From assembly GCF_028369105.1 (NCBI RefSeq), contig NZ_JAQNDO010000001.1, forward strand, positions 1,302,001-1,366,000: DNA of 64,000 bases. The letters are read 5' to 3'. Shown here one piece after another: positions 17,019-26,186 of this stretch; position 1 is the first letter of the stretch; each line of letters begins with the position of its first letter. A program made the translations under genes and the position numbers. Source of the stretch: Polyangium mundeleinium (GTDB taxonomy: Bacteria > Myxococcota_A > Polyangia > Polyangiales > Polyangiaceae). The notes below the pieces were generated by a model. That model ran no database searches and was not told the DNA's origin. It was given only the letters and a program-made list of their open reading frames with translations.

Positions 17019-18110
17019 CTATTGCGCGATCCGCACGATCACGCCTTCGAACGGATCGTCGGCGCCGCCGCGCGTATACGCGACGTAAATGCCGGTGTCA
17101 TCGAATACGGGTGGCGTGAGCTGCGTGCCCTGCGCGAGCTGCTCGAACTCACTGCTGCCGTCGGCGCGCACGCGCGACAGCATGGCGTAGCCATCGCCGA
17201 AATTCTGCAGGAAATACAGCCACGCGCCGTGGCGCCGCAGGTCGTGCGGCGCGCCGCGCGGGAACTCGGCGTCGCCCATTGGCGCAGCGAGCACGAGCTC
17301 GTTCGAGCCGCCGGCCCCGAAGCGCCGCAGCTCGTACGGCGCGACCGCGGACGTCGTGTACACGTAGTCCGCGTCGACCGCGTGATCGCCGAGGCCGTGC
17401 GACGATAGTCCCGACGCGAGCAACTCGGCCGCACCGCCCGTCGTCGGCACACGCTTCGCCTCGTAGCCGTGCCGATAATAGAGGAAGCCACCAGCGACGC
17501 CGATGGGCGCGTCGTACTCCTCCGTGAGCATGGTCGGGCTGCTGCCGTCGTACCCGATTGCGATCACGGGGCCCGAGCTCGCCGAGATGTCCTCGTGGAC
17601 GACCGATTCCGCGTACAGCCGCTCACCGTCGCCGATCATCGGCGCGACCAGCTCGTAGCGGTCGCCCCATGCGACGATTTCCGCCGCGCCGTCGGGCGTG
17701 GCGGTCACGGCGTCGAACGCCATCAGCGCGGTCCGCACGATGCCGCCCTCGATGACGCTCCCCGGGAAGTACAACGTATCCCCGCGGACTACAGTGCTGC
17801 TCGCGAGCTGCGTCGTGGTCGCGGTGAACTGGTAGCGGAAGAGGCGCGTCGTGCTTGCGGCGGCGAGGTCGATCGCCGAATACGTGCCGCTTGGAGACAC
17901 CACGTACACGCGGCCCGCGCCAACCGCGAATGGCGTGATGCCGGGGCCGAAGTCACAACCGACGACGACCTCCCCATCTGGGACGTCGGTCGTGCATTCC
18001 GAAGGGGCTACGATATCGATGTCGTTCCCAGGCGCGGGCTGGGCGTCGTGGGAGACGCACGCCGCGGCGTGCGAGACGAGCAGGAAGGTGACGAGGAGCT
18101 GGTAGCGCAT
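17019..18110 (-). CDS. Beta-propeller-like lipoprotein
   Basis: I chose the Met at 18110 because it begins a compact signal (MRYQLLVTFLLVSHAAAC, Cys18) that the upstream in-frame ATG would bury. The 363-residue product has repeated segments of the type GxVYVVSPSGTY, DTLYFPG, GFLYYRHGYEAKRVPTTGG and YVYTTSAVAPYELRRF. These blades are typical of DUF5050-like propellers that myxobacteria carry in large numbers. It is probably anchored at the outer membrane and binds a ligand or protein; no catalytic residues are evident. It converges on the preceding lipoprotein gene. Confidence 0.75.
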   Translation of the reverse strand: MRYQLLVTFLLVSHAAACVSHDAQPAPGNDIDIVAPSECTTDVPDGEVVVGCDFGPGITPFAVGAGRVYVVSPSGTYSAIDLAAASTTRLFRYQFTATTTQLASSTVVRGDTLYFPGSVIEGGIVRTALMAFDAVTATPDGAAEIVAWGDRYELVAPMIGDGERLYAESVVHEDISASSGPVIAIGYDGSSPTMLTEEYDAPIGVAGGFLYYRHGYEAKRVPTTGGAAELLASGLSSHGLGDHAVDADYVYTTSAVAPYELRRFGAGGSNELVLAAPMGDAEFPRGAPHDLRRHGAWLYFLQNFGDGYAMLSRVRADGSSEFEQLAQGTQLTPPVFDDTGIYVAYTRGGADDPFEGVIVRIAQ

Positions 18111-18314
18111 ACGCGGCACGATGCCGCCGGTGGCTCGCATCCGCCGATTCATTCTACATTAAACCGCGTTGGACGGCCCTGCGGCGCCGCCGTCCGGGAT
18201 GGAGCCATCGGTACCCGAATCGGCCTGGGCAGGGAACGCGGTAGATACATCCGGGAGCTCGGTCGAGCGCCGCCAGGCTTTGCATTGTGGGGTCCTTGCT
18301 GTCACTTTCCGCGC

Positions 18315-19829
18315 ATGACTGCGCATTGCCTGACTTCACGCCGCACGTTTCTTACCCAGACCGCCGCTGGTGCGCTTGGAGTTGCTCTCCTGGATGCCTG
18401 CGCGGATACGCCCGCGCCCGTCCCCGACGATATTGGCGCGCTCGCGAGATCAGTTCAGGGCACCGTCGTGGTACCGGCGGACGAGGCCTATGACGCGTCA
18501 CGCCTCCTGTACAATACCCGGTTCGATGCGGTTCGACCGCTGGCTGTCGTGAAATGCAAATCAGCGAGCGATGTACAAAAAGCGCTGGGTTGGGCGCGAC
18601 GGAACAGCGTTCACATCGCAGCGCGCAGCGGCGGGCATAGTTATGGTGGTTTCTCGACGACGTCCGGGCTGGTCCTCGACGTCCGCGACATGGCGACCAT
18701 CGAAGTGGACACGACGAACCATACGGTCCTGGTCGGGGCCGGCGCATCGCTGATCGACATCTATGGCGCGCTCTTTGCCCACGGACTCGCGCTGACAGCC
18801 GGCACCTGCCCCACGGTCGGCATCGCGGGTCATGCGCTCGGCGGTGGTTATGGATTGATTTCGCGCAAGTTTGGCTTGACCTCGGACAACCTGCTGGAGA
18901 TCCAGCTTGTCACGGCCGCCGGGGACCTGCTCACCTGCAATGACAAGCAAAACACGGATCTATTCTGGGCATGTCGCGGCGGAGGCGGCGGGCAATTCGG
19001 CGTCGTGACCTCGTTGAAGCTGCAGGTGTATGCCGTCAGCGAGGCGTCTTATTTCAGACTCATATGGGGCTGGCCGGACGCGGCGAAGGTCGTTGATGCG
19101 TGGCAGGCTTGGGCCCCGTACGCGCCGGACGAGCTCACATCGTTATGCGGCCTGTTCTGTCGTCCTGGCAAGGAGCCGTGGGTCCGCGTCATTGGCATGT
19201 ACCTGGGGCCGGTGGCGGCGCTCGAGAAGCTGTTGCTCCCGATGCTGTCGCCGGCGCTGGGGACGCCGACGACAACAGTGGTCGAGGCCGACTCCTACGA
19301 AAACATCACGCTGATGTGGGCGGGCTGCGAGAGCACCGCGGCGGCATGCCACCTCGCGCCGCAAGGCACGCTTGAGCGCGAGATCTATCGCGCCAAATCG
19401 GATTACGTCACGGAGCCGCTGCCGGCTGCCGCCATTGATATCATGATGGAGTGGGTGGCCGCGCGCGCGACCGCGACCGCTACAGGGTACATTCTGCTCG
19501 ACGCCTATGGTGGTGCGCTGAGCCGCGTCGCGCCGGACGCGACGGCGTTCGTGCATCGTGCCCCGTTGTTCTCTTGCCAGTATCTCGCTTACGAGCGCCC
19601 CACGGACACGCCCGAGACGCAACAAGAGAACCGCGACGGGCTGAACGACCTCCATGCGTCCCTGCGCCCGTACATGTCCGGAGAGGCGTATCAAAATTAT
19701 ATCGATCCGGACCTCGCCGACTGGCAGCACGCCTATTACGGCGGGAACTTGCCGCGGCTCCTGCAGGTGAAGGCAAAATACGATCCGCAAAACGTCTTTC
19801 GCTTCGCGCAGAGCTTGCCTGTGGTGTGA
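18315..19829 (+). CDS. Tat-exported BBE-type FAD-linked oxidase
   Basis: The 504-residue protein begins with a twin-arginine signal (TSRRTFLTQ) whose hydrophobic part ends LLDAC (Cys29), a likely lipobox. The FAD domain has RSGGHSYGG (His108) and GTCPTVGIAGHALGGG (Cys165), the pair that binds FAD covalently at two points in berberine-bridge-type enzymes. The C-terminus matches the BBE motif (NYIDPDL, YGGNLPRLLQVKAKYDP). It should oxidise an alcohol, sugar or alkaloid-like substrate at the cell surface with oxygen, releasing peroxide. Export already folded with flavin would explain the Tat signal. No substrate clue comes from the neighbours. Confidence 0.88.
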   Translation: MTAHCLTSRRTFLTQTAAGALGVALLDACADTPAPVPDDIGALARSVQGTVVVPADEAYDASRLLYNTRFDAVRPLAVVKCKSASDVQKALGWARRNSVHIAARSGGHSYGGFSTTSGLVLDVRDMATIEVDTTNHTVLVGAGASLIDIYGALFAHGLALTAGTCPTVGIAGHALGGGYGLISRKFGLTSDNLLEIQLVTAAGDLLTCNDKQNTDLFWACRGGGGGQFGVVTSLKLQVYAVSEASYFRLIWGWPDAAKVVDAWQAWAPYAPDELTSLCGLFCRPGKEPWVRVIGMYLGPVAALEKLLLPMLSPALGTPTTTVVEADSYENITLMWAGCESTAAACHLAPQGTLEREIYRAKSDYVTEPLPAAAIDIMMEWVAARATATATGYILLDAYGGALSRVAPDATAFVHRAPLFSCQYLAYERPTDTPETQQENRDGLNDLHASLRPYMSGEAYQNYIDPDLADWQHAYYGGNLPRLLQVKAKYDPQNVFRFAQSLPVV

Positions 19830-20198
19830 CGAGGGCATCGATCTCACGAGCCCGTCGAGGTCGAGCCTGCCTCTCTTTCGAGTCAGCCTCCGCGCCCGGC
19901 ACTCGCGACATGATCGTGGACACCAAGTGCGGGCCCGTCGCGTTGGGATAGCGTCACGGTTGCCCGGCGTACGGGAAACGTGCTAGGCGTCGGGGAGGAG
20001 GACATGCCGGTTTGTCCGCCTTAGGCGAACTGCGCTTGCCGTAGAGACCGGGTGAACCGAAGAGCATGAGCGCGGCGTCGCATCGGCAGCCTTTCCTGAA
20101 GCGACGCTGGATCCGCGCCACAAGCTTACAAAGGATCTCTGCAACATCCGAGAGAATGACCGAGACAGGCACACCAATATTCTGCTTTAGGAAGGGTC
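19830..20198. other. Intergenic region upstream of LysR gene
   Basis: 369 bases after the FAD oxidase. Short open frames here are not protein-like. The right end (AGGAAGGG before ATG) supplies the ribosome site of the LysR gene. I could not pick out a T-N11-A LysR box with confidence. Confidence 0.45.
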
Positions 20199-21125
20199 AT
20201 GGACCGGATTGACGCCATGCGCGTCTTCGTCGCGACGCTGGACGAGGGGAGCCTTGCGGGCGCGGCGCGCAAACTCGGCCGCTCGCCGGCGTCGATCACG
20301 CGCGCGATCACCTTTCTCGAAAACCATGTCGGCGTACAGCTGCTCCACCGCACCACGCGTTCGATCCATCTGAGCGAGGCTGGCGAGCGTTATGCCGCGG
20401 CCTGCCGGCGTGTGCTGGTCGATCTGGAGGAAGCCGACATGCTCGCGGCGAGCGAGCGCGGCGCGCCGAGAGGTCTGCTCACCGTGACCGCGCCGCTGGT
20501 GAGCGGAACGAAGATCATGCGTCCGATCCTCGACGCGTTCCTGGCGCAAGAACCCGCGGTCAGGGCGCGGCTGCTGCTGCTGGACCGCACGGTCAGCTTC
20601 GTCGAGGAAGGCATCGATGTGGGGCTGCGAATTGCGCACTTGCCCGATTCGAGCCTCCTCGCGACCCGAATCGGTGAGGTGCGGAAGGTGCTCTGCGCGG
20701 CGCCTGCGTATCTCGAAGCGGCGCCACCGCTCATGAGCCCGGCCGACCTTGTCCGCCATCGCTGTATCCAGATGACCTCCTTTGGCCAAGAGAGCTGGAA
20801 CTTCCCACCCGAAAAGGCCACGGGCGCCACGCGGCACGTAGCGATCGAGCCGAGGCTGGTGGTGAACACCGTCGAGGCAGCGGTGGCGTCCGCGGTCGAG
20901 GGCAACGGCATCACACGCGTCTTCTCGTACCAGGTCGCCGACGAGGTGGCAGCGGGTCGACTGCGGATCGTGCTGGCCGACGCGGAGCCTGTGCCACTCC
21001 CCGTTCATCTGATCACGCCCGAGGGCCGGCTTTCGGTGCCCAAGGTGCGCGCCTTCTTCGAATTCGCGGGCCCGCGGCTGAAAGCAGAATTCACGCGGCG
21101 CCAGATCGCCTGCACCGGCGGCTAA
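20199..21125 (+). CDS. LysR-family transcriptional regulator
   Basis: 308 residues with the N-terminal winged helix typical of LysR proteins (MDRIDAMRVFVATLDEGSLA, then AARKLGRSPASITRAITFLE and LLHRTTRSIHLSEAG). A periplasmic-binding-protein-like effector domain follows from about residue 90. Length is normal. It converges on an SDR gene and, beyond it, a hydrolase gene, a grouping often seen where the regulator controls the neighbouring catabolic or detoxification genes. That link is inference. Confidence 0.92.
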   Translation: MDRIDAMRVFVATLDEGSLAGAARKLGRSPASITRAITFLENHVGVQLLHRTTRSIHLSEAGERYAAACRRVLVDLEEADMLAASERGAPRGLLTVTAPLVSGTKIMRPILDAFLAQEPAVRARLLLLDRTVSFVEEGIDVGLRIAHLPDSSLLATRIGEVRKVLCAAPAYLEAAPPLMSPADLVRHRCIQMTSFGQESWNFPPEKATGATRHVAIEPRLVVNTVEAAVASAVEGNGITRVFSYQVADEVAAGRLRIVLADAEPVPLPVHLITPEGRLSVPKVRAFFEFAGPRLKAEFTRRQIACTGG

Positions 21126-21133
21126 AGAGAGCC

Positions 21134-21164
21134 GGCGCGGCATGCGGGGGCGGCACGCCGCGCC
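21134..21164. terminator. Candidate bidirectional terminator
   Basis: GGCGCGGC A TGC, a seven-base loop, then GCA C GCCGCGCC form a 12-position stem with one mismatch, nine bases after the LysR stop and between two convergent genes. No long T-run follows, so efficiency is uncertain. Confidence 0.5.
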
Positions 21165-21208
21165 GTTCCATGGTGGTCAGGCCTTGCCGCTGGCGTGGTT
21201 CTCCCTGA

Positions 21209-21928
21209 TCACCAGTGGCCGGCGTGCTGGCCGCCGTCGACGTGAAGCGTCTCGCCCGTGACGAAGCCTGCATCCTCGAGATAGAGGACTGCCTGGACGA
21301 TCTCGTCAATCGTGCCCATGCGGCCGAGCGGGTGCAGGCCGTCGAGGGACGCATGCGTCTCGGGGGCGTGCATCGGGGTTTTGATGATGCCCGGCGAGAC
21401 TGCGTTCGCGCGAATGCCGTTTGCGGCATATTCTATCGCGAGGCTGCGGGTCGCTGCGTCGATCCCGCCCTTCGTCAGCGATGCGAGAACCGAGGGCACA
21501 CCCTTGATCGGCTGGTCGACGAGCGTGGTCGTGATGCTGACGATATGCCCGCCCGCGCCCTGCTTCAGAAACTGGGTGACCGCCGCCTGGGTCACGTAGA
21601 AGAAGCCCGCGACGTTGACGTTGAGCTTCTTCGTGAAGTCCTCGGCCGTGTATTCGGTGAACGGCTTGGCGATGAAGATGCCGGCATTGTTGACGATCGT
21701 GTCGACCCGGCCGAACGTGGTGACGGCGGCATCCACGATCTTCTTCGCCGTCTCGGGATGGCCGACGTCGCCGTCGACGATCAGGACGTCGGGATCGCCC
21801 CCGAAGGCGCCGGGCTTGATCGAGCGCGAGTTGGCGACGATGCTCCAGCCCTTCGTGCGATAGCCCTCGACGAGGCCGGCGCCGATGCCTTGCGAGGCGC
21901 CCGTGATGATGACGACTTTCTTGTTCAT
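21209..21928 (-). CDS. SDR-fold protein lacking the catalytic Tyr
   Basis: 239 residues with a normal NAD(P) site (TGASQGIG, 9–16), NNAG (80–83) and a C-terminal GETLHVDGGQ. Where classical SDRs have YxxxK, this protein has A149-S-L-T-K153: the Lys is kept and the Tyr position is Ala. I recall the same VLASLTKGG variant in other proteobacterial SDRs, so it seems a subfamily feature rather than decay. It may use another residue or act on an easily reduced substrate. It lies 89 bases downstream of the hydrolase gene on the same strand and is probably co-transcribed with it. Confidence 0.85.
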   Translation of the reverse strand: MNKKVVIITGASQGIGAGLVEGYRTKGWSIVANSRSIKPGAFGGDPDVLIVDGDVGHPETAKKIVDAAVTTFGRVDTIVNNAGIFIAKPFTEYTAEDFTKKLNVNVAGFFYVTQAAVTQFLKQGAGGHIVSITTTLVDQPIKGVPSVLASLTKGGIDAATRSLAIEYAANGIRANAVSPGIIKTPMHAPETHASLDGLHPLGRMGTIDEIVQAVLYLEDAGFVTGETLHVDGGQHAGHW

Positions 21929-22017
21929 TGTCTCACTCCTTGAAAACGAGACGCGTGGAGCGGTGCGCCGCCCGGCGCGTTCCGGACGGCACAGGGGTCG
22001 ACCGATGGGTCGGCTGG

Positions 22018-22908
22018 TCAGGCCGGCAGGTGGCGGGCGAGGAAGTCGCGTATCAGCGGCACGATTTCGTCGGCCTTGTCTTCGAACGCGAAGTGGCCGC
22101 TATCGAGAAGATGGAGCTCGGCGTCGGGCAGGTCGCGCAGGAAGGCCCTGGCGCCGTCGGCGGGAAAGATGCTGTCGTTTGCGCCCCAGGCGATCAGCGT
22201 CGGCGGCCTGTGCGTCCGGAAGAACTCCTGGAATCTGGGATAAAGCGCGACATTGTTGCGGTAGTCGTAAAATAGGTCGAGCTGAATCTCGACGTTGCCG
22301 GGGCGGTCCAGGAAGAGCTGGTCGTAGAGCCACGCCGCGGGATCGAGCCGCGAGATGTCCTTCACGCCATCGACGTATTGGAACTTCGTGATCTCGAGCG
22401 TCATGAAGGGCCTGAGTGCGTCGCGATGGGCTTTCGAATTGTCGGCCCATAGCGCTTTGATAGGATCCCAGAAGGCCAGCAGGCCGTCCTCATAGGCATT
22501 TCCGTTCTGGGTGATGAGCGCAGCCACGCGCTCGGGATGCTCGAGCGCCAGGCGAAAGCCCGTTGGCGCGCCGTAGTCCATCACGTAGAGCGCGTAGCGA
22601 TCGGCGCCGAGCTGCTGGAGCAGGCCGTCGACGATAGCGGCGAACTTGGCGAAGCTGTATTCGAACGCCTCACGCGGAGGCATCGCGGACAAGCCGAAAC
22701 CCGGCAAGTCGGGGGCGATCACGCGGTAGCGGTCGGCGAGCGCGGGAATGAGGTTGCGGTACATGTGCGACGAGCTCGGAAAGCCGTGGAGCAGCACGAC
22801 CACCGGGGCGTCGGCCGGGCCGGCCTCGCGGTAGAAGATCTCCAGTCCCTCGACGGTCGCGGTCCGGTGATGGGTGACGGGAATCGTGGTCGAAGTGGTG
22901 GCAAACAT
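22018..22908 (-). CDS. Alpha/beta hydrolase with Asp nucleophile
   Basis: 296 residues of the haloalkane dehalogenase/epoxide hydrolase branch: HGFPSSS oxyanion loop (41–47), nucleophile elbow VMDYGAP with Asp111 in place of Ser, second acid probably Asp245 (GANDSIFP), and catalytic His272 (SGHFAFED). An Asp nucleophile implies C-halogen, epoxide or fluoroacetate-type chemistry through an ester intermediate rather than plain ester hydrolysis. No signal peptide is seen. It is the first gene of a probable two-gene unit with the SDR-fold protein. Confidence 0.85.
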   Translation of the reverse strand: MFATTSTTIPVTHHRTATVEGLEIFYREAGPADAPVVVLLHGFPSSSHMYRNLIPALADRYRVIAPDLPGFGLSAMPPREAFEYSFAKFAAIVDGLLQQLGADRYALYVMDYGAPTGFRLALEHPERVAALITQNGNAYEDGLLAFWDPIKALWADNSKAHRDALRPFMTLEITKFQYVDGVKDISRLDPAAWLYDQLFLDRPGNVEIQLDLFYDYRNNVALYPRFQEFFRTHRPPTLIAWGANDSIFPADGARAFLRDLPDAELHLLDSGHFAFEDKADEIVPLIRDFLARHLPA

Positions 22909-23144
22909 GAGGATTCTCCCTCGCTTGGAGCCGGGTGGCCGTCGACGCTTCGCGGCGGCGACGTCCCCGATCTAGATCCTCTCGTTTGCCGTAAGAATAG
23001 TCACTGTAACGAATTCACTCTTTCACTTTGCGCAACATGGTGCCTGCGGGGAGTGTCCACATGCTGCGGCGACCACGCGGGACGAATGTCCAGCCGTGGA
23101 ATCAGGAGCCTTGGCGAGCCCGGACGTCGATCCAGGCTCGTCGT

Positions 23145-24293
23145 TCACTGCATCAACGTGTGCAGGTCATCAAGCGGGTCGATGCGAACGCCGCGCGCCT
23201 CGAGCGCGGCCCGCAACGCCCCCGCGGTCCGCTGGTAAAACTCCTCGGTCGCCGCATCGAGCCGGCCGGCCGCTTCGTACAGGTGGCGCACGCGATGGCC
23301 ATCGTACATTCGATCGATTCGCACGGCACGCACCAGCGGCGCGAGCCGCGCGGCCAGCCGCTCGGGGTCCATCGGCAGCACCGGCTGCACCACGGCGACC
23401 GTCACGCACCCAGCGCGCTGGCACGCATCGAGCGCCGCAAACCGTTCCTCGATCGGGTCCCCGCCGGGCTCGAACTGCCGCCGCACCTCGTCGTCGTCCG
23501 TTGGGATCGAGAGGCCCACCAGCACGCGGCGGAAGCGCCCCAGCAGCTCGGCGTCTTCTCCGATCCGCGCGGCACGCGTGAGCACCCCGGGCGTGAAGCC
23601 CGTGCCCACCAGCGCCTCGAGACAACGCCGCGTGATGCGGTACTTCTTTTCGAGTGGCTGGTAGGGATCCGTCACGATCGGGCTCATGCGAACCAGCCCA
23701 GGCGGCAGGGTCGCGACCTCGCGCGCGAGCACCTCGGGCAGGTTGACCTTCACGTCGACGTAGCGCCCCCACGGCAGCTGCGCGCGGCCCTCGAGCTCGC
23801 GCGACAGGTCAGCGCGGTCGGCGACGTAGCAAAACTCGCAGCCGATCATGCAGCCGACGTACGGGTTGAGGTAATAATGCCCCGGGCCCTGCTGCACGAG
23901 CGCTCGTTCGACGCGGACCTCGCGCACCTCGCTCCCGCGCGTCGGCGCCGGGCGAGGGACCATGGGCAGCGCGCCTTCTCGCCGGCGCACCATGTCGACG
24001 AGCTGCCCGACCGCGCGGTGGGCCGACGCGCTCAGAGGCTTCTCGGGATCGAACTGGTGCCGCGCGCACACGTTGAACCGGGACGTCCGCGTGTAGCAGT
24101 CGCGCGTGTCGTCGCGGCTCTCGAACTCCACCAGCACCCACTCGTCGCCGCGGGCGAGCACGACGCAGACGCCCTGCTCGACGTCCCAGCCGGCCAGGCG
24201 CCAGCCACCGGGCGCCGGGCGGGCGTTCAACAACGGCGCGAGCAGCTCGCCCACGATCTGGTCGAGCTTGCGAAGAGGCGGATCATCGCTCAC
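23145..24293 (-). CDS. SPL-like radical SAM protein
   Basis: 382 residues. The cluster motif GCMIGCEFC (Cys148, 152, 155; CX3CX2C) sits in a context like spore photoproduct lyase-type radical SAM proteins (YYLNPYVGC before, VKVNLPEVL and DPYQPLEKKY after). The first 110 residues form an extra domain (WVLVEFESRDDTRDCYTRT, FNVCARHQF) with its own Cys residues, whose role is unknown. Radical SAM enzymes of this branch lack an assigned reaction outside spore formers. It lies 202 bases downstream of a five-gene operon on the same strand but is not overlapped with it, so I treat it as separate. Confidence 0.82.
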   Translation of the reverse strand: MSDDPPLRKLDQIVGELLAPLLNARPAPGGWRLAGWDVEQGVCVVLARGDEWVLVEFESRDDTRDCYTRTSRFNVCARHQFDPEKPLSASAHRAVGQLVDMVRRREGALPMVPRPAPTRGSEVREVRVERALVQQGPGHYYLNPYVGCMIGCEFCYVADRADLSRELEGRAQLPWGRYVDVKVNLPEVLAREVATLPPGLVRMSPIVTDPYQPLEKKYRITRRCLEALVGTGFTPGVLTRAARIGEDAELLGRFRRVLVGLSIPTDDDEVRRQFEPGGDPIEERFAALDACQRAGCVTVAVVQPVLPMDPERLAARLAPLVRAVRIDRMYDGHRVRHLYEAAGRLDAATEEFYQRTAGALRAALEARGVRIDPLDDLHTLMQ

Positions 24294-24495
24294 CCACGGG
24301 ATGCTACCGGTGCCGACCGCGCCCGCGCAATTCCGACGCGGTGGCTACGCAGGTGTGCGGCTCCTCGCGCTCGCTCCTCGGCTCGACACGAGGACCTGGA
24401 AAGGATGCTTGTCGGCGAGCAAGCGGAGCCGCGAGAGCAATGTGCGCACGATGAGGTCGAACGTGTAGCTCGACGTTCCTCCGTGATCGAAGGCA

Positions 24496-25365
24496 TCACG
24501 GTTCCAGCTCGTCGAGCACGTAATAAACATTGAGCTTGTGCGCGCCCCGCAGCCCGAGCGAGGCGCGGCGCGCGCGAAGCCGGAACGAGACCCCGAGTGC
24601 ATCGAACGCCGTGCGCGCCGCGGCGTGGGGATCGAGCGCCGGCGAGCTCGCGAGGGCGTCCCACGTCGAACCCACGAGAGCGAAATCGATCTCGGTGGGC
24701 GCCTCGAAGGTAGGGTCGTCCGGGTGCCGCAGGCGATGGATCCAGAGCGCGTTCCGGACGGGACCGGAGAATCCCTCGACAGGGGGCGGAGCGCCGAGGT
24801 GTGCGAAGTAAAGCTTTGCGCCCGCGAGCCCCTCGGGGCCGATGTCCAGCCCGAGGAGGTGGAGTGGGAGACTGTCCGATTGCGTGGCGCGTTGCGTCCC
24901 GAGGATCGCGCGCGAGAGTGCCAGCGCCGCTGGCCCAGCGCCGTCGCGAAATTGAAGATAGAACTTGGTGCGCGGGGGGCCTCCCCCCGTACCACGCGCG
25001 TATCCCATGAGGATCTGCTCGACCGTGGGGCTTCGCGCCGCGCGGAGCACGCCCTTGGCCGCACGCGAGGCGCCTTCCCCGAGGCCATCGGCCCAGGCGA
25101 GCACGGCGCGCGTCACGTCTTCGCGCGCGTGGACGAACCCGGGAAAAGCATACGAGAACCGCGCCGTATCCACGCCTCGTTCGTCCTCGGCGAGGGACCA
25201 TTCGAGGATGTCGGAGAAATGCCGGCGGTCCTCGGCGAAGCGGGCGAGCACCGCGTCGACGAAACGTCGCTCGGCCTCCGTGGAGCCGGCGCGCGGGAAG
25301 AGGGCGTCTCGCAGCGCGCACGCGCGATCGAGGCGAACCGGACGAGGAGCGCCGGGGGCAGTCAT
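24496..25365 (-). CDS. Unassigned protein, possible ABBA-type fold
   Basis: The ATG at 25365 shares a base with the stop of the PhyH gene (TGATG), so translation is probably coupled; a longer in-frame start is disfavoured. The 289-residue product alternates helices with beta hairpins (RTKFYLQFRDG; LGLDIGPEGLAGAKLYFAHL; HKLNVYYVLDE). That pattern recalls the alpha-beta-beta-alpha barrel of aromatic prenyltransferases, and the LGxDIGPxGL…KLYF segment is echoed in the first gene of this operon. I do not recognise the family with confidence. Its place at the end of a five-gene operon with three redox enzymes suggests a biosynthetic role. Confidence 0.6.
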   Translation of the reverse strand: MTAPGAPRPVRLDRACALRDALFPRAGSTEAERRFVDAVLARFAEDRRHFSDILEWSLAEDERGVDTARFSYAFPGFVHAREDVTRAVLAWADGLGEGASRAAKGVLRAARSPTVEQILMGYARGTGGGPPRTKFYLQFRDGAGPAALALSRAILGTQRATQSDSLPLHLLGLDIGPEGLAGAKLYFAHLGAPPPVEGFSGPVRNALWIHRLRHPDDPTFEAPTEIDFALVGSTWDALASSPALDPHAAARTAFDALGVSFRLRARRASLGLRGAHKLNVYYVLDELEP

Positions 25366-26186
25366 CAGATCGACAGGAAGCCCTCGGGGGGCGGCTGTAT
25401 CCACGTATTCGGCGAGAGCCTCGACGTTCCGCTCATCACGTGCACGATAAGGGATCGCCGCGGCCGCGGCGATCGATTCGGCCCCGAGGCGTGGAGCGTG
25501 CGACCATGGATGAATGCCACGGTTCCACGTCGCATGGGGAGGAGCACCGGCGCGTAATCACGCTCCGGCCGCGGCCGTCCTTCCACGGGGTAAAACCCAT
25601 CGGGCCCCATGGCGAGCGCCACGTGCAGCGGATCGTGGTGCGTCCCCGGCACCACGGAGAGCGCCCCGTTTTCCTCGTCCATGTCGTCGAGGGCCAAAAA
25701 CGCGAGCACCAGCGATTCCGGCTCCGTCGTGAGATACGCGGAGTCCTGGTGCAGGCCGAACTGGACGACGTCCGATCGGGGCTGCTTGTAGACGACGGCC
25801 GATTGCACGATCCAGGCGGGCGGTGGCAGGAGGGCCGAGAGGACGCCGCCGAGCATCTGCCCTCGCGCCACCGAGGCGAAGAGCTCGTCGACGCGATGCA
25901 GCCCGTGCCCGACCCGCATCGCTCGCGCCTCCCAGTCCTCCGCGCGGGCCGGCATTTCCCCGTGCGACATCTCCCAACATACGGACGCATCGTCGCGCGA
26001 CCCGCGCAGGATGTCCCAGAATGCGAGGCTTCTTCGCGTGCCGTCCTGGTGCTCGGCCGCGCAGCGGGTGATGAGCTGTGACAACCGCGCGTTCAGCGCG
26101 TCCACCATCGTCGCAGAGACCGAATCCGGCCGGACGAAATACCCGTCGCGAGCGAAGGCCTCTTGTTCGGCCGGCGTGATGCTCAC
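25365..26186 (-). CDS. PhyH-family Fe(II)/2-oxoglutarate dioxygenase
   Basis: I start this gene at a GTG (26186) that overlaps the upstream stop as GTGA, the arrangement used throughout this operon. The 273-residue protein has the iron facial triad of phytanoyl-CoA dioxygenase-type enzymes: His146 and Asp148 in LHQDSAY and the distal His232 in GRTLHASGPN. An Arg near residue 244 could bind 2-oxoglutarate. It should hydroxylate or desaturate an unactivated carbon using oxygen and 2-oxoglutarate. The length is typical. Position between the Rieske enzyme and an unassigned protein suggests it acts on the same product. Confidence 0.85.
   Translation of the reverse strand: MSITPAEQEAFARDGYFVRPDSVSATMVDALNARLSQLITRCAAEHQDGTRRSLAFWDILRGSRDDASVCWEMSHGEMPARAEDWEARAMRVGHGLHRVDELFASVARGQMLGGVLSALLPPPAWIVQSAVVYKQPRSDVVQFGLHQDSAYLTTEPESLVLAFLALDDMDEENGALSVVPGTHHDPLHVALAMGPDGFYPVEGRPRPERDYAPVLLPMRRGTVAFIHGRTLHASGPNRSPRPRRSLIVHVMSGTSRLSPNTWIQPPPEGFLSI

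Noticed and set aside
22950-23040. LysR-binding site or promoter for the hydrolase/SDR pair
   Set aside because: The region is AT-richer and suggestive, but I found no consistent T-N11-A dyad or -35/-10 pair.
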